Shown here in pieces: positions 15,925 to 24,945 of a stretch of DNA of 52,573 bases. The stretch's first letter is position 1; each line of letters opens with the position of its first letter. The position numbers and the translations under genes were made by a program. The DNA is taken from NCBI GenBank assembly GCA_035461525.1, contig DATHVD010000047.1, forward strand, positions 1-52,573, written 5' to 3'. The stretch comes from JAIBJN01 sp035461525 (GTDB lineage Bacteria > Actinomycetota > Thermoleophilia > Gaiellales > Gaiellaceae). Below the pieces are notes generated by a model. It did not search any database. It saw nothing but the letters and a program-made list of their open reading frames with translations, and was not told the origin of the DNA.

Positions 15925-16409
15925 CAGGGGCCGTTCCTGCCGGGCGCGCCCTCGGCGCGCGCGCAGCGGGCGTCGGGGCACCAGCGCTCGCCGGCCTCGG
16001 CGAGGATGGCCTCCCCCAGCTCGTAGCCGGGCCGGGCGAGCGCGAACGCGGCATGGGCGTGGAGGCACTTGAGCTTGCCGGGGGCGCGCGTGCCGCCGAT
16101 CCCGACGTCGAGCTCGGGTCGCAGCTCGCGCTGCTCCCGGTCGGCGCGTCGGAGGCTCGCTCCGAGCTCGCGGTCCTCGGCGGCCGCGCGTGACCAGCGC
16201 TCGACGCCGCCCGCCGCCTCGAGCCGGGCGATCGCGGCAACCAGCCACGGGCAGGTCAGGTAGTACGTCGTGGGGAAGGGCTCGCCGTCGGCGCCGAACG
16301 GCCCCTGCTCCGTAACCGCGGGATAGCCGTACGGGCAGCGGACAGCCACCCGGCGAAACGGCTTCGCCGGACGCCCGAGCTGCCAGGAGACCACCCGCCC
16401 GTCGTCCAC
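15924..16409 (-). CDS. DUF501 family protein
   Basis: A 161-residue protein of a family found mainly in actinobacteria, usually beside ftsB/divIC and eno. Function unknown. Seen: RCPYGYPAVTEQGPFG, PFPTTYYLTCPWLVAAIARLE, and GIGGTRAPGKLKCLHAHAAFAL, which match the family's conserved cysteines and the CLHAH motif. These could bind a metal. GTG at 16409, with TACGAT ending 6 nt upstream. The gene starts 4 nt after the ftsB-like stop and overlaps the next gene by ATGA. Confidence 0.88.
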   Translation of the reverse strand: MDDGRVVSWQLGRPAKPFRRVAVRCPYGYPAVTEQGPFGADGEPFPTTYYLTCPWLVAAIARLEAAGGVERWSRAAAEDRELGASLRRADREQRELRPELDVGIGGTRAPGKLKCLHAHAAFALARPGYELGEAILAEAGERWCPDARCARAEGAPGRNGP

Positions 16410-16413
16410 GAGA

Positions 16414-16773
16414 TCATCGTAACGGGGCCTTCGCGCCCCGCCGCCGTTCCTCTTTCCACTCGTCGATCCCGTTGACGATGAAGAGGCGCTCGCCGGGGCG
16501 GACGAGGCTGAGCTTCCGGGCCTCCCGCTCCACGAAAGCGTCGGTGGCCGCCTCGACGATGCGCTCCTCTAGCACGGCGTTGGCGCGGGTGAGCGCCGTC
16601 AGCTCGGCCTTGCGCGCCTCGACGTCCTCCCGGGCGTCCCGATAAGCCCGGAGGGGCTGGACGTAGCCGAAGAGGATCGCCAGGAGGACGAGCGACGCGA
16701 TCCAGCGCAGCAGGCGGGAGCGACTGCGGCGGCGGGTCGGCGAGGAACTGCGGGAACGAGCCGGCATGGGCAT
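16414..16773 (-). CDS. septum formation initiator (FtsB/DivIC family)
   Basis: A 119-residue bitopic division protein. It has a basic Ser/Arg-rich cytoplasmic tail (1-22), a transmembrane helix (about 23-41), a coiled coil (about 44-85; AREDVEARKAELTALTRANAVLEERI) and the FtsB-type end ERLFIVN. It should bridge FtsL and FtsQ in the divisome. Two ATGs lie at 16773 and 16767; neither has a convincing Shine-Dalgarno. It is the first gene of the ftsB-DUF501-hypothetical run, 85 nt downstream of pyk. Confidence 0.85.
   Translation of the reverse strand: MPMPARSRSSSPTRRRSRSRLLRWIASLVLLAILFGYVQPLRAYRDAREDVEARKAELTALTRANAVLEERIVEAATDAFVEREARKLSLVRPGERLFIVNGIDEWKEERRRGAKAPLR
16416..16421 (-). promoter_or_regulatory. 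-10 box TACGAT for the DUF501 gene
   Basis: TACGAT ends 6 nt before the GTG at 16409, inside the last codons of the upstream gene. It may be an internal leaderless promoter. Confidence 0.4.
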
Positions 16774-16858
16774 GCCAACTTCGACCGCCTGCAGCAGCCT
16801 CCTGCTTTGTACAGATCCGGTCGGACGGAGCCGGCCGAGCGCCGGGCGGAAGGGCGCC

Positions 16859-18277
16859 TCAGGCGGTCTCGACCTTGATGAGATTGGTCGTCCCGGGGAC
16901 GTTCACGGCCGTGCCGGCGGTGATGACCACGCGGTCCCCCGGCTCGACGATCTGCGTCGCGCGCGCCGTCTCGAGCGCGGCCGTCCAGAGCTCCTCGACG
17001 TTCCGCGCCTCCTGGATCTCCGCGGGCACGACGCCCCACTCGATGGCGAGCTGCTGCATCGCGGTGCGCTTGTGGGTGACGGCGATGATCGGGCGCCGCG
17101 GCCGGTGGCGGGCGACGGCGGACGCCGTGCGGCCGCTGTACGTGGGGACGAGGATGGCGGAGGCGTTCAGCACCTCGGCGATGTCGCACGCCGCGTTCGA
17201 CATGGCCTCGCCCACCGTCGGGAAGGGGTGGTCGGCGGCCTGCGCGAGCTCGTGACGGTAGTCCAGGCTGGGCTCGACCGCACGGGCGATCCGGTCCATG
17301 TAGGCGACGCTCTCGACCGGGTAGCGGCCGATCGCCGTCTCGCCGGAGAGCATGACCGCGGAGGTGCCGTCGAGGATCGCGTTCGCCACGTCGCTCGCCT
17401 CGGCACGCGAGGGCTCCGGCTTCGACATCATCGACTCAAGCATCTGCGTGGCGGTGATCGCGGGCTTCCCGTGCTCGAGCGCCGAGAGGAGCACGCGCTT
17501 CTGGACGAGCGGGACGGCGGCCGGCCCGATCTCGACGCCGAGGTCCCCGCGCGCGACCATGACCGCGTCGGCGGCGCTGACGATCGCGTCGAGGTTCTCG
17601 ACCGCCTCGGCTTTTTCGATCTTGGCGATCACGAGCGCGCCGACGTCGGCCGCGTTCAGGAGCTCCCGCAGGCCCCGGCAGTCGGCCGCCGACCGGACGA
17701 ACGAGAGCGCGACGAAGTCGACGTCGAGCGAGAGGGCGAACTCGAGGTCGGCCAGGTCCTTGTCAGTCAGCGACGGCACGGGGATGGGGACGCCCGGGAC
17801 GTTGACGCCCTTGTGCGAGCCGACCGCCCCGCCAACGAGCACGGTCGTCCTGACGCGACCGCCGTCCACCTCCTCGACGCGGAGCCGGACGAGCCCGTCG
17901 TCGATCAGGACCTCGTGCCCAGGACGGAGGACCTCGGTGAGCACGGCCGGCATGATCGGGATGTCGTCTCCGCGGATGCTGCCGTCGCCGGCGATGACGA
18001 CCGAGTCGCCCTCGACGAGGATGCGCGGCACGTCGAGGTCGCCGATCCGCACCTTGGGGCCCTGGAGGTCGGCGACGAGCGCGAGGGGCCGTCCCGCCCT
18101 CGACTGCGCCTCGCGGACGAGGCGGGCGCGCTCGCCGTGCTCGGCGTGCGTCCCGTGCGAGAAGTTGAGCCGCGCCGCGTCCATCCCGGCGACGATGAGC
18201 CTGTCGAGCGCGTCCGGCGACGAGGTCGCCGGCCCGATCGTGCAGACGATCTTCGTGCGGCGCAACCCGAGGCTCAC
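16859..18277 (-). CDS. pyk: pyruvate kinase
   Basis: A 472-residue enzyme that transfers phosphate from phosphoenolpyruvate to ADP in the last step of glycolysis. Seen: N-terminal TKIVCTIGPATSS, ARLNFSHGTH, the catalytic lysine region IAKIEKAEAVEN, the Mg/PEP motif MVARGDLGVEI, and TATQMLESM. The C-terminal allosteric domain includes ILVPTYSGRTA. Length matches the family. GTG at 18277 has TAACGT ending 6 nt upstream and no Shine-Dalgarno. It sits between eno and ftsB, where actinobacteria usually have eno directly followed by the septum gene. A diverged copy of the 87-bp repeat lies 58 nt upstream. Confidence 0.97.
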   Translation of the reverse strand: MSLGLRRTKIVCTIGPATSSPDALDRLIVAGMDAARLNFSHGTHAEHGERARLVREAQSRAGRPLALVADLQGPKVRIGDLDVPRILVEGDSVVIAGDGSIRGDDIPIMPAVLTEVLRPGHEVLIDDGLVRLRVEEVDGGRVRTTVLVGGAVGSHKGVNVPGVPIPVPSLTDKDLADLEFALSLDVDFVALSFVRSAADCRGLRELLNAADVGALVIAKIEKAEAVENLDAIVSAADAVMVARGDLGVEIGPAAVPLVQKRVLLSALEHGKPAITATQMLESMMSKPEPSRAEASDVANAILDGTSAVMLSGETAIGRYPVESVAYMDRIARAVEPSLDYRHELAQAADHPFPTVGEAMSNAACDIAEVLNASAILVPTYSGRTASAVARHRPRRPIIAVTHKRTAMQQLAIEWGVVPAEIQEARNVEELWTAALETARATQIVEPGDRVVITAGTAVNVPGTTNLIKVETA

Positions 18278-18283
18278 GTCGTC

Positions 18284-18289
18284 ACGTTA
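18284..18289 (-). promoter_or_regulatory. -10 box TAACGT for pyk
   Basis: TAACGT ends 6 nt before the GTG at 18277. Leaderless spacing, no Shine-Dalgarno. Confidence 0.6.
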
Positions 18290-18334
18290 GCGGGAGCGGC
18301 CGCAGACGACCCACTTGCGGCTGGCTTCCCTTTT

Positions 18335-18418
18335 GGGGCCACCCCGGACCACCACCCGCTTCGAGCGTAGCGAGACAAGGCGCGCGCGTGGGGAACGGAA
18401 TGTGCCGAGAGCGTGCCG
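18335..18418 (-). repeat. diverged copy (copy 3) of the 87-bp intergenic element
   Basis: Read on the minus strand, it aligns over its length with the copies at 48,262 and 50,224. Shared blocks are the GTGCCG-rich 5' part, the GCGCGC core, the hairpin CGCT-CGA-AGCG and the GGTGGTCC...GGGGTGGCCCC end. Its 3' edge lies 58 nt from the pyk start codon. The 220-nt pyk-eno gap holds nothing else I recognise. Confidence 0.6.
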
Positions 18419-18497
18419 GATCGTCGCGGAAGGCGGCAGGGTCGGGGTCGAGGCGGGCTGCCGGGCAGGCGCCGGGGTGGCGGCCCCGCCGGGATCC

Positions 18498-19775
18498 CTA
18501 CGGCACCGCGCGCGGGAACGCGCGCCAGCCCGGATACTCCGCCCGCTCGCCCAGTTCCTCCTCGATCCGGAGGAGCTGGTTGTACTTCGCCACCCGGTCG
18601 CTCCTCGACGGCGCGCCGGTCTTGATCTGTCCCACGCCGGTCGCAACGGCCAGGTCGGCGATGGTCGCGTCCTCGGTCTCGCCCGAGCGGTGGGACATGA
18701 CGGCCGCGTAACCGTGGGCGCGGGCGAGATCGATCGCTCTCAGCGTCTCGGTCAGCGTCCCGATCTGGTTCACCTTGACGAGGATCGCGTTCGCCACGCC
18801 CTCGTCGATGCCCCGCCGGAGGCGCTCGACGTTCGTGACGAAGAGGTCGTCCCCCACGAGCTGGACGCGCCCGCCGATCCGCCCCGTGAGGGTGCGCCAG
18901 CCGACCCAGTCGTCCTCGGCGAGCCCGTCCTCGATCGAGACGATCGGATAGCGCCCGCTCAGGTCCTCCCAGGTGGCGATCATCCCCTCCGTGTCGAGCT
19001 CCAGCCCCTCTCCGCGAAGCACGTAGCGGCCGTCCTCGTAGAGCTCCGTGACGGCGGGGTCGAGCGCCAGCGCGACCTTGCCCTCGTGCCCCGCCCGTCG
19101 CACCGCTTCGAGGACGACCTCGATCGCCTCCTCGCTCGAGCCGAGGTCGGGGGCGAAGCCGCCCTCGTCTCCGACGGCCGTGGCGAGGCCCCGCTCGTGC
19201 AGGATCTCCTTCAGCCGGTGGAAGGTCTCGACGCCGAGCCGCAGGGCCTCCGAGAACGACGAGGCGCCGGCCGGGACGAGCATGAACTCCTGGAAGTCGA
19301 GGCTGTTCTGCGCGTGCGCGCCGCCGTTGACGACGTTCAGCATGGGCACGGGCAGGATGCGCGCCTCGTCCCCGCCGAGCCAGCGGTAGAGAGGCAGGCC
19401 CGCCTCGGCGGCCGCCGCCTTCGCCGCCGCGAGCGAGACGCCCAGGATCGCGTTCGCGCCGAGACGCTCCTTGGTCGGGGTGCCGTCGAGCTCGACCAGG
19501 AGCTCGTCGAGAGCGGCCTGGTTGTCGGCCGGGACACCGGCGAGCGCGGGTCCGATCGTGCGCTCGACGTTCTCGACCGCCCGCAGGACGCCCTTGCCGA
19601 GGTAGACCGACGGGTCGGCGTCCCGGAGCTCGACCGCCTCGAAGCGGCCCGTCGAGGCCCCGGACGGGATCGCTGCGCGGCCGGCGGCGCCGGAGTCGAG
19701 CTCGACCTCGACCTCGATCGTCGGGTTGCCGCGCGAGTCCAGAATCTGCCGTGCGTGGACGCGGGTCACCTTCAC
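18498..19775 (-). CDS. eno: enolase
   Basis: A 425-residue glycolytic enzyme that converts 2-phosphoglycerate to phosphoenolpyruvate; Mg-dependent. Seen: ARQILDSRGNPTIEV at the N-terminus, IPSGASTGRFEA, the region NVVNGGAHAQNSLDFQEF, GDEGGFAPDL, the metal ligands in SIEDGLAEDD and LVGDDLF, the catalytic lysine in ILVKVNQIGTLTET, and MSHRSGETED. GTG at 19775 overlaps the mazG stop (GTGA), so it is translationally coupled. It lies upstream of pyk on the same strand, placing the last two steps of glycolysis in series. Confidence 0.97.
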   Translation of the reverse strand: MKVTRVHARQILDSRGNPTIEVEVELDSGAAGRAAIPSGASTGRFEAVELRDADPSVYLGKGVLRAVENVERTIGPALAGVPADNQAALDELLVELDGTPTKERLGANAILGVSLAAAKAAAAEAGLPLYRWLGGDEARILPVPMLNVVNGGAHAQNSLDFQEFMLVPAGASSFSEALRLGVETFHRLKEILHERGLATAVGDEGGFAPDLGSSEEAIEVVLEAVRRAGHEGKVALALDPAVTELYEDGRYVLRGEGLELDTEGMIATWEDLSGRYPIVSIEDGLAEDDWVGWRTLTGRIGGRVQLVGDDLFVTNVERLRRGIDEGVANAILVKVNQIGTLTETLRAIDLARAHGYAAVMSHRSGETEDATIADLAVATGVGQIKTGAPSRSDRVAKYNQLLRIEEELGERAEYPGWRAFPRAVP

Positions 19776-20578
19776 CTGAGCGCCTCCTTGGCCCGATCGA
19801 AGTAGCTGTCCTGCTCCTGCACCGGGAGCGAGACCCAGTCGCGCCCCTCCTCCTCCGCGATCGCGGCAGCCCGCTCGACCCGCTCGACGAAGCGCTCCGT
19901 GGCGCCTCGCAGCGCCAGCTCGGGGTCGACGCCGACCTTCCTGGCCACGTTCACGGCCGCAAAGAGCACGTCGCCGAGCTCCCCTGCGACCTCTGGATCT
20001 GGCTCCGTCTCCGCGGGGCGGGGCAAGGCGGTCGAGAGCGCCTCGCGCAGCTCGGCGAGCTCGTCGTCGAGGTCGGCGAGCGCGCCCGCCGGGTCGGGGT
20101 AGTCGAAGCCGGCCGAAGCGGCCCGGCGCTGCACCTTCCTCGTCCGCAGGAGCGCCGGGAGCGTCGCTGGGACGTCGTGGAAGATCCCGTGCCGCTCCTC
20201 CTGCTCCCGCTTCAGCTCCTCCCAGCGGCCCTTGACCGCCGCGGCGGTCTCGAGGGAGGCGTCTGCGAAGACGTGCGGGTGCCGGCGGACGAGCTTCGCG
20301 TGGATCGCCCTCGCGACGGCGGCGAGGTCGCCGGCGCCCCGCTCCTCGAGGAGGAGCGCGAGGAACACCGTCTGGAAGAGCAGGTCGCCCAGCTCGTCGA
20401 GAAGCTTCGCGTCGTCGCCCGCGAGCGCGGCGTCGGCGACCTCGTAGGCCTCCTCGACGGTATGCGGGACGATCGTCCGCTCGGTCTGGGCGCGATCCCA
20501 GGGACAGTCGCGGCGGAGCCGCTCGGCCAGTTCCTGGAGCTCGACGAGCGCCCGCTCGAGGCCGTCGCCCCCGCCCAC
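19772..20578 (-). CDS. mazG: nucleoside triphosphate pyrophosphohydrolase MazG, fused to a second MazG-like/eno-associated region
   Basis: A 268-residue protein that hydrolyses (d)NTPs to NMPs and pyrophosphate and so removes abnormal nucleotides. Seen: the MazG entry motif CPWDRAQTERTIVPHTVEEAYEV (residues about 20-42; ExxE-type metal ligands in EEAYE and ELGDLLFQ). A second MazG-like half follows, with the GFDYPDP linker and ELGDVLFAAVNVARK. This double-domain arrangement is the normal bacterial MazG. GTG at 20578 lies 5 nt after the stop of the SurA-like gene; its stop overlaps eno. Confidence 0.92.
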   Translation of the reverse strand: MGGGDGLERALVELQELAERLRRDCPWDRAQTERTIVPHTVEEAYEVADAALAGDDAKLLDELGDLLFQTVFLALLLEERGAGDLAAVARAIHAKLVRRHPHVFADASLETAAAVKGRWEELKREQEERHGIFHDVPATLPALLRTRKVQRRAASAGFDYPDPAGALADLDDELAELREALSTALPRPAETEPDPEVAGELGDVLFAAVNVARKVGVDPELALRGATERFVERVERAAAIAEEEGRDWVSLPVQEQDSYFDRAKEALR

Positions 20579-20583
20579 GCGGG

Positions 20584-21633
20584 CTACTCGGTCTCGGTCT
20601 CCGGCACGGGCGCGACGTCCTCGGCGCCGGTCGGCGTCTCCTCGGGCGGAGGTGGCTCGAACCCGGGCGCGTACGCGATCTCGCCCTCGAAGCGCTCGCG
20701 CAGATCGGCGATCCACTCGTTGATCCGCTGGTTGCGCCTTTCCTCCTCGAGCTGCTCGCGGATCTGCGGCTCGACGTCGGCGAGCTCCTGCGTCGCTGCA
20801 TCCTCGACGTCCCCGACGGCCTCGATGATGTGCCAGCCGAACTGCGTCTGGACCGGGTCGGAGAGCTCTCCGGTCTCGAGCTCGAACGCGGTCTTGTCGA
20901 ACTCCTCGACCGTGGCCCCCTGCTGCGCCGTGAAGTTGCCACCGTCCTCCGCGGAGCCGGGATCCTGCGAGTGCTCCTTCGCGAGCTCGGCGAAGTCGGC
21001 GCCGTTCTCGAGCTGCTGGTGGAGGCGGTCGGCCTGCCGCTTGTTCTCGACGAGGATGTGCCGCACCTCGCGCGAGGCGGGCGTCTCGAACTGGGGCCTG
21101 TTCTCCTCGTAGTAGGCCTCGACCTCCTCGTCGGTCACCTCGACGTCCTTGGTGACCTCCTCGAAGATCTTCTCCGAGAGGACGCGGGAGCGGACGTCGT
21201 CGCGAACCTGCTGATCCGTGAGCCCCTGGTTCTCCAGCTCCTGCTCGTACTGCTCCTCGTCGCCCTCGAAGAACTGCTCCTTGAGCTCGTCCAGGCGCTC
21301 CTCCACCTCGTCGTCCGTGACCTCGATCCCGAGCTCCTCGGCCGCGATCTCGAACTCGGCCTGCTCGACGAGGCTACGCACGATGGCGTTGCGGAGCTGC
21401 GCGAACTCGGGCGTTCCGGCGGCCGGAAACTCCTGCTCGCGGGCCTCGTAGGTCGTCTGCGCCTGGGCGAGCAGGCGGTCGTAGTCCGCCTTCGGGATCT
21501 CGCGGTCGCCGACGACGGCGATCGCCCCGGCGGGGACGTCCGGCGTGTCCTCGCCGCCCCCGCCGCAGCCGGCGGCGACCGTTACGAGGGCGAGCGCGGC
21601 GAGCAGGGCGACGATGCGAGTCCAAAGAGGCAT
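20584..21633 (-). CDS. SurA/PrsA-like peptidylprolyl isomerase lipoprotein
   Basis: A 349-residue extracytoplasmic chaperone. Lipoprotein signal (1-22) with Cys23 in AAGCGGG; a SurA N-like helical region (about 35-185) rich in Glu; a PpiC/parvulin rotamase domain (about 188-290) with REVRHILVENKRQAD, GADFAELAKEHSQDPGSAEDGG and FGWHIIEA; and a Pro/Glu-rich tail. It probably folds exported proteins at the membrane surface. ATG at 21633 has no clear Shine-Dalgarno; it follows the mfd stop by 11 nt on the same strand, so it is likely co-transcribed with mfd, mazG and eno. Confidence 0.9.
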   Translation of the reverse strand: MPLWTRIVALLAALALVTVAAGCGGGGEDTPDVPAGAIAVVGDREIPKADYDRLLAQAQTTYEAREQEFPAAGTPEFAQLRNAIVRSLVEQAEFEIAAEELGIEVTDDEVEERLDELKEQFFEGDEEQYEQELENQGLTDQQVRDDVRSRVLSEKIFEEVTKDVEVTDEEVEAYYEENRPQFETPASREVRHILVENKRQADRLHQQLENGADFAELAKEHSQDPGSAEDGGNFTAQQGATVEEFDKTAFELETGELSDPVQTQFGWHIIEAVGDVEDAATQELADVEPQIREQLEEERRNQRINEWIADLRERFEGEIAYAPGFEPPPPEETPTGAEDVAPVPETETE

Positions 21634-21644
21634 GTGAGCGGGGC

Positions 21645-24600
21645 TCAGACGGACAGCCGAAGGTCGAGGATAGCATCGACGAGACCGAGGGCTCCGGAGA
21701 ACGCGTCCACCCGCTGGGTCACCTCGCGCTTCGCGCTCGAGTAGACCGCCGTCGGCACCGTCGAGCGCAGTGTCCGCAGCTCCTCCGAGCCGAGGAGAAG
21801 GGGCCCGACAGCGGCCCGGCCGGAGCGGTAGACGAGGAAATCGCCGCCGAGCCGGGCGAGCTTGAGCTTCGCCTCCTGGATGGTGAAGAGGCTCTCGACT
21901 GGCTCCGGGAGCGGGCCGAAGCGATCCTCGGTGGCGGCCCGCAGCTCGCGCAGCTCGTCGTCCGACTCGGCGAGCGCGAGCCGCCGGTGCAGGTCGATCT
22001 TCTGGGCCTCGGCCGGCATGTAGTCGGCGGGCACGTAGGCGTCGACCTGGGCGTCCACCCGCACCGGCCGGGCGGCGGCGCGGCGCGTCCCCGAGAGCTC
22101 CGCCACGGCCTCGCCGAGAAGCTCGACGTAGAGCTCGAAGCCGATCGCCGCGACGTGGCCCGACTGCTCGGCGCCGAGCAGGTCGCCCGCGCCGCGGATC
22201 TCCAGGTCGCGCATGGCGATCGCGAAGCCGCTGCCGAGCTCGGTGTGGTCGGCGAGTGTGGCGAGACGGGCGCGGGCCTCCGGCGAGAGCTCCCGGCCGT
22301 CCGGGTAGAAGAGGTAGGCGTGCGCGACGACGTCGCTCCGGCCCACGCGGCCGCGGATCTGGTAGAGCTGGGCGAGTCCGAGCGCGTCGGCGCGCTCGAC
22401 GACGAGCGTGTTGACCTGCGGGATGTCGAGGCCGGACTCGATGATGGTCGTCGAGACGAGCACGTCGCCGTCCCCGGCGAGGAACGAGAGCATGTGGCTC
22501 TCGAGCTCGCGCTCCGGCATCTGCCCGTGGGCGACGATGACTCGCACCTCGGGGACGAGCTGACGCAGCCTCTCGGCCGCCTCCTCGATCGTCTCGATGC
22601 GGTTGTGGAGGTAGAACGACTGGCCGCCGCGCTCGTGCTCGCGCAGGAGCGCCTGCCGGACGAGCTCCTCGTCGTACTCGCCCACGTGCGTGCGGATCGG
22701 CCGGCGGCCCTCCGGCGGCGTCTCGATGACGCTGATGTCCCGCAGGCCCGCCAGCGACATGTGCAGCGTCCGCGGGATCGGCGTCGCCGAGAGCGCGAGA
22801 ACGTCGACCTCGAGGCGGAGCTGGCGCAGGAGCTCCTTCTGGGCCACGCCGAACCGCTGCTCCTCGTCGACGACGACGAGCCCGATGTCCTTCGGGACGA
22901 CGTCGCGGGAGAGCACGCGGTGCGTGCCGACGAGGACGTCCACCTTCCCGGCCGCGAAGTCGGCGAGGACGCGTTTCACGTCGGCGGGGCGGCGGAAGCG
23001 CGAGACCATTTCGACGGTCACGGGCAGGTCGCGGTAGCGCTCGCGGAACGTGGCCCAGTGCTGCTGCGCGAGGATCGTCGTCGGCGCGAGCACGAGCACC
23101 TGCTTGCCGTTGGCGACGGCGATGAAGGCCGCGCGGACGGCGACCTCCGTCTTGCCGAACCCGACGTCCCCGCATACGAGTCGGTCCATGGGGGTCTCCG
23201 CTTCGAGGTCCTGCTTGACGACCTCGATGGCCACGCGCTGGTCGGCGGTCTCCTCGTACGGGAACCCGGCCTCGAGGCGACCGACGAGCTCGTCGTCGGC
23301 GGAGAACGAGACCCCCTCGGCGCGCTGGCGCCGCGCGTAGAGCGCGAGCAGCTCACCCGCGAGCTCGCGCGCGCCCGCCCGGGCGCGAGTCTTGACGTTC
23401 TGCCAGACCTTGCCCCCGAGCCTCGAGAGAGGGGGCGCATGCCCGTCGGCGCCGACGTAGCGCGAGACCTTGGCGATCTGCTCGTGGGGGACGTAGAGGC
23501 GGTCGTCTCCCTTGAAGGCGAGGAACAGGTAGTCGCGCGTGACCCCGGCCACCGTCTTCGTCTCGAAGCCGAGGAGCTTGCCGACGCCGTGATCCTCGTG
23601 GACGACGTGGTCGCCGGTGCGAAGGTCGGCGAAGCTCTGGAGCGCGCGGCCGACCCGGACGTCGGCGCGCGGCGGCCGCTTGCGGAAGACCTGCGTGTCG
23701 GGGAGGAGGACGACGCCGAGGTCGCGCAGGACGAATCCGCGCCGCGCCGGGGAGACGGCGAAGGCCAGCCCCGGCTCCTCCGGGAGCTCCTCGCCCGGCT
23801 CGAGAACGGTCGCCTCGAGCCTCCGCAGGAGCGCCTTCGTGCGCTGGGCCTCGCCGCGATGGGCGAACGTCACGACCACGCGGTTGCCGCCCCGGACGTA
23901 GCCGAGGAGGTCGCGCTCCGCCTCGGCGAGCCCGCGGGCCGCGACCGCGGGTCGCTGCGCCTCGAAGGCGTGCCGCTGCCCGCCCGGGAGCGGCGAGAGC
24001 CGGACGGCGCCGCCCGCATCGAGGCGGGCGCCGAGCTCCTCCTCGACCGCCTCCGCCGCCTGCTCGGCCTCCCAGATCAGGTCCGGCGGAGGCAGCGGGG
24101 CGACGAGGTCGTCGGGGACCTGCGCCACCTCCGGCGGCTCCTCGTCGGGGAGCGCCGGCAGGACGGTGTCCCCGCGGCGCTCGCCGGCCGGCTGGATCGT
24201 CGCCTCCTCGAGCGCGTGGAGCGTCCGCTGCGTGAAGGCCGAGAACGCTCGCAGGGACTCGATCTCGTCGCCGAAGAGCTCGACCCGCACGGGCTCGCGG
24301 CCGGTGGAGGGAAAGACGTCGACGATCCCGCCGCGGACGGCGAACTGCCCGCGCTCCTCGGCCTGCGCCACCCGCTCGTAGCCGGTGAGGGCGAGCCTCT
24401 CGGCGAGCGCGTCGATGCCGGGCTCCTCACCGGGGCGCAGGACGATGGCGCGCGGCCGGGCATCGGCGGGTGGGACTCCCTCCGCCGCGCCGACCGCCGA
24501 TGCGCACACGAGCCCGCCGGCCGCGAGCACGTCGAGCGCCCGCGCCCGCTCGCCGACGAGGTGGGGCGGCGGCTCGAGCCCGCTCCCCCAGCGGACGCCG

Positions 24601-24863
24601 CGGGAGGCGAAGAGGCCGACGCGCTCCTCGCCGAGGAACCAGGCCGCCGCCTCGGCCGTGTCGCGGGCCTGGGCGTCGTCGGGGAGGACGCAGACGAGCG
24701 GGCCGCGGGCGAGGTGGAGCGACGCGAGGAAGAGCGGCAGGATCGGCTCGGAGACGCGCGCGTCCGCCGGAGCCTCCAGGAAAGCGCGCAGGCGCTCGCC
24801 CTCTGCGTACGCACGGGCGAGAGGTGCGAGTGCCTGGGCTTTCGCGGTCGCGGGCCGGTCCAT
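21645..24863 (-). CDS. mfd: transcription-repair coupling factor
   Basis: A 1072-residue ATP-dependent translocase that removes RNA polymerase stalled at lesions and recruits UvrA. N-terminal UvrB-like region (GGIVDVFP near residue 180), RNAP-interacting CarD-like domain (GDHVVHEDHGVGKLLG), and RecG-type motor with Walker A CGDVGFGKTEVA (about 565), DEEQRFG (about 664), SATPIPRTLHMSL and TTIIESGLDIP. A C-terminal TRCF domain ends the protein. ATG at 24863 is preferred over an in-frame TTG six bases upstream. That ATG lies within CCATGG, so ATG also reads on the other strand. First gene of the mfd-SurA-mazG-eno unit. Confidence 0.97.
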   Translation of the reverse strand: MDRPATAKAQALAPLARAYAEGERLRAFLEAPADARVSEPILPLFLASLHLARGPLVCVLPDDAQARDTAEAAAWFLGEERVGLFASRGVRWGSGLEPPPHLVGERARALDVLAAGGLVCASAVGAAEGVPPADARPRAIVLRPGEEPGIDALAERLALTGYERVAQAEERGQFAVRGGIVDVFPSTGREPVRVELFGDEIESLRAFSAFTQRTLHALEEATIQPAGERRGDTVLPALPDEEPPEVAQVPDDLVAPLPPPDLIWEAEQAAEAVEEELGARLDAGGAVRLSPLPGGQRHAFEAQRPAVAARGLAEAERDLLGYVRGGNRVVVTFAHRGEAQRTKALLRRLEATVLEPGEELPEEPGLAFAVSPARRGFVLRDLGVVLLPDTQVFRKRPPRADVRVGRALQSFADLRTGDHVVHEDHGVGKLLGFETKTVAGVTRDYLFLAFKGDDRLYVPHEQIAKVSRYVGADGHAPPLSRLGGKVWQNVKTRARAGARELAGELLALYARRQRAEGVSFSADDELVGRLEAGFPYEETADQRVAIEVVKQDLEAETPMDRLVCGDVGFGKTEVAVRAAFIAVANGKQVLVLAPTTILAQQHWATFRERYRDLPVTVEMVSRFRRPADVKRVLADFAAGKVDVLVGTHRVLSRDVVPKDIGLVVVDEEQRFGVAQKELLRQLRLEVDVLALSATPIPRTLHMSLAGLRDISVIETPPEGRRPIRTHVGEYDEELVRQALLREHERGGQSFYLHNRIETIEEAAERLRQLVPEVRVIVAHGQMPERELESHMLSFLAGDGDVLVSTTIIESGLDIPQVNTLVVERADALGLAQLYQIRGRVGRSDVVAHAYLFYPDGRELSPEARARLATLADHTELGSGFAIAMRDLEIRGAGDLLGAEQSGHVAAIGFELYVELLGEAVAELSGTRRAAARPVRVDAQVDAYVPADYMPAEAQKIDLHRRLALAESDDELRELRAATEDRFGPLPEPVESLFTIQEAKLKLARLGGDFLVYRSGRAAVGPLLLGSEELRTLRSTVPTAVYSSAKREVTQRVDAFSGALGLVDAILDLRLSV

Positions 24864-24933
24864 GGACAAAGACGAAACCGAGGGGTTCCGCCGGCGGCAT
24901 CGTAGCCGCCGGCTTCGCGGCTACCTGGCCGCG

Positions 24934-24939
24934 TACGAT
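24934..24939 (+). promoter_or_regulatory. -10 box TACGAT for the 24946 gene
   Basis: TACGAT ends 6 nt before the GTG at 24946. It is the evidence for choosing that start over the ATG at 24862. Confidence 0.6.
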
Positions 24940-24945
24940 TCGGCC

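Noticed and set aside
16774..16858. Possible terminator between pyk and the ftsB-like gene
   Set aside because: GC-rich inverted segments exist but no T-run follows; not distinguishable from background in this genome.
21987..24905. Open frame of 972 codons on the plus strand across mfd
   Set aside because: Arg/Leu/Glu-rich shadow of mfd with no recognisable domain.
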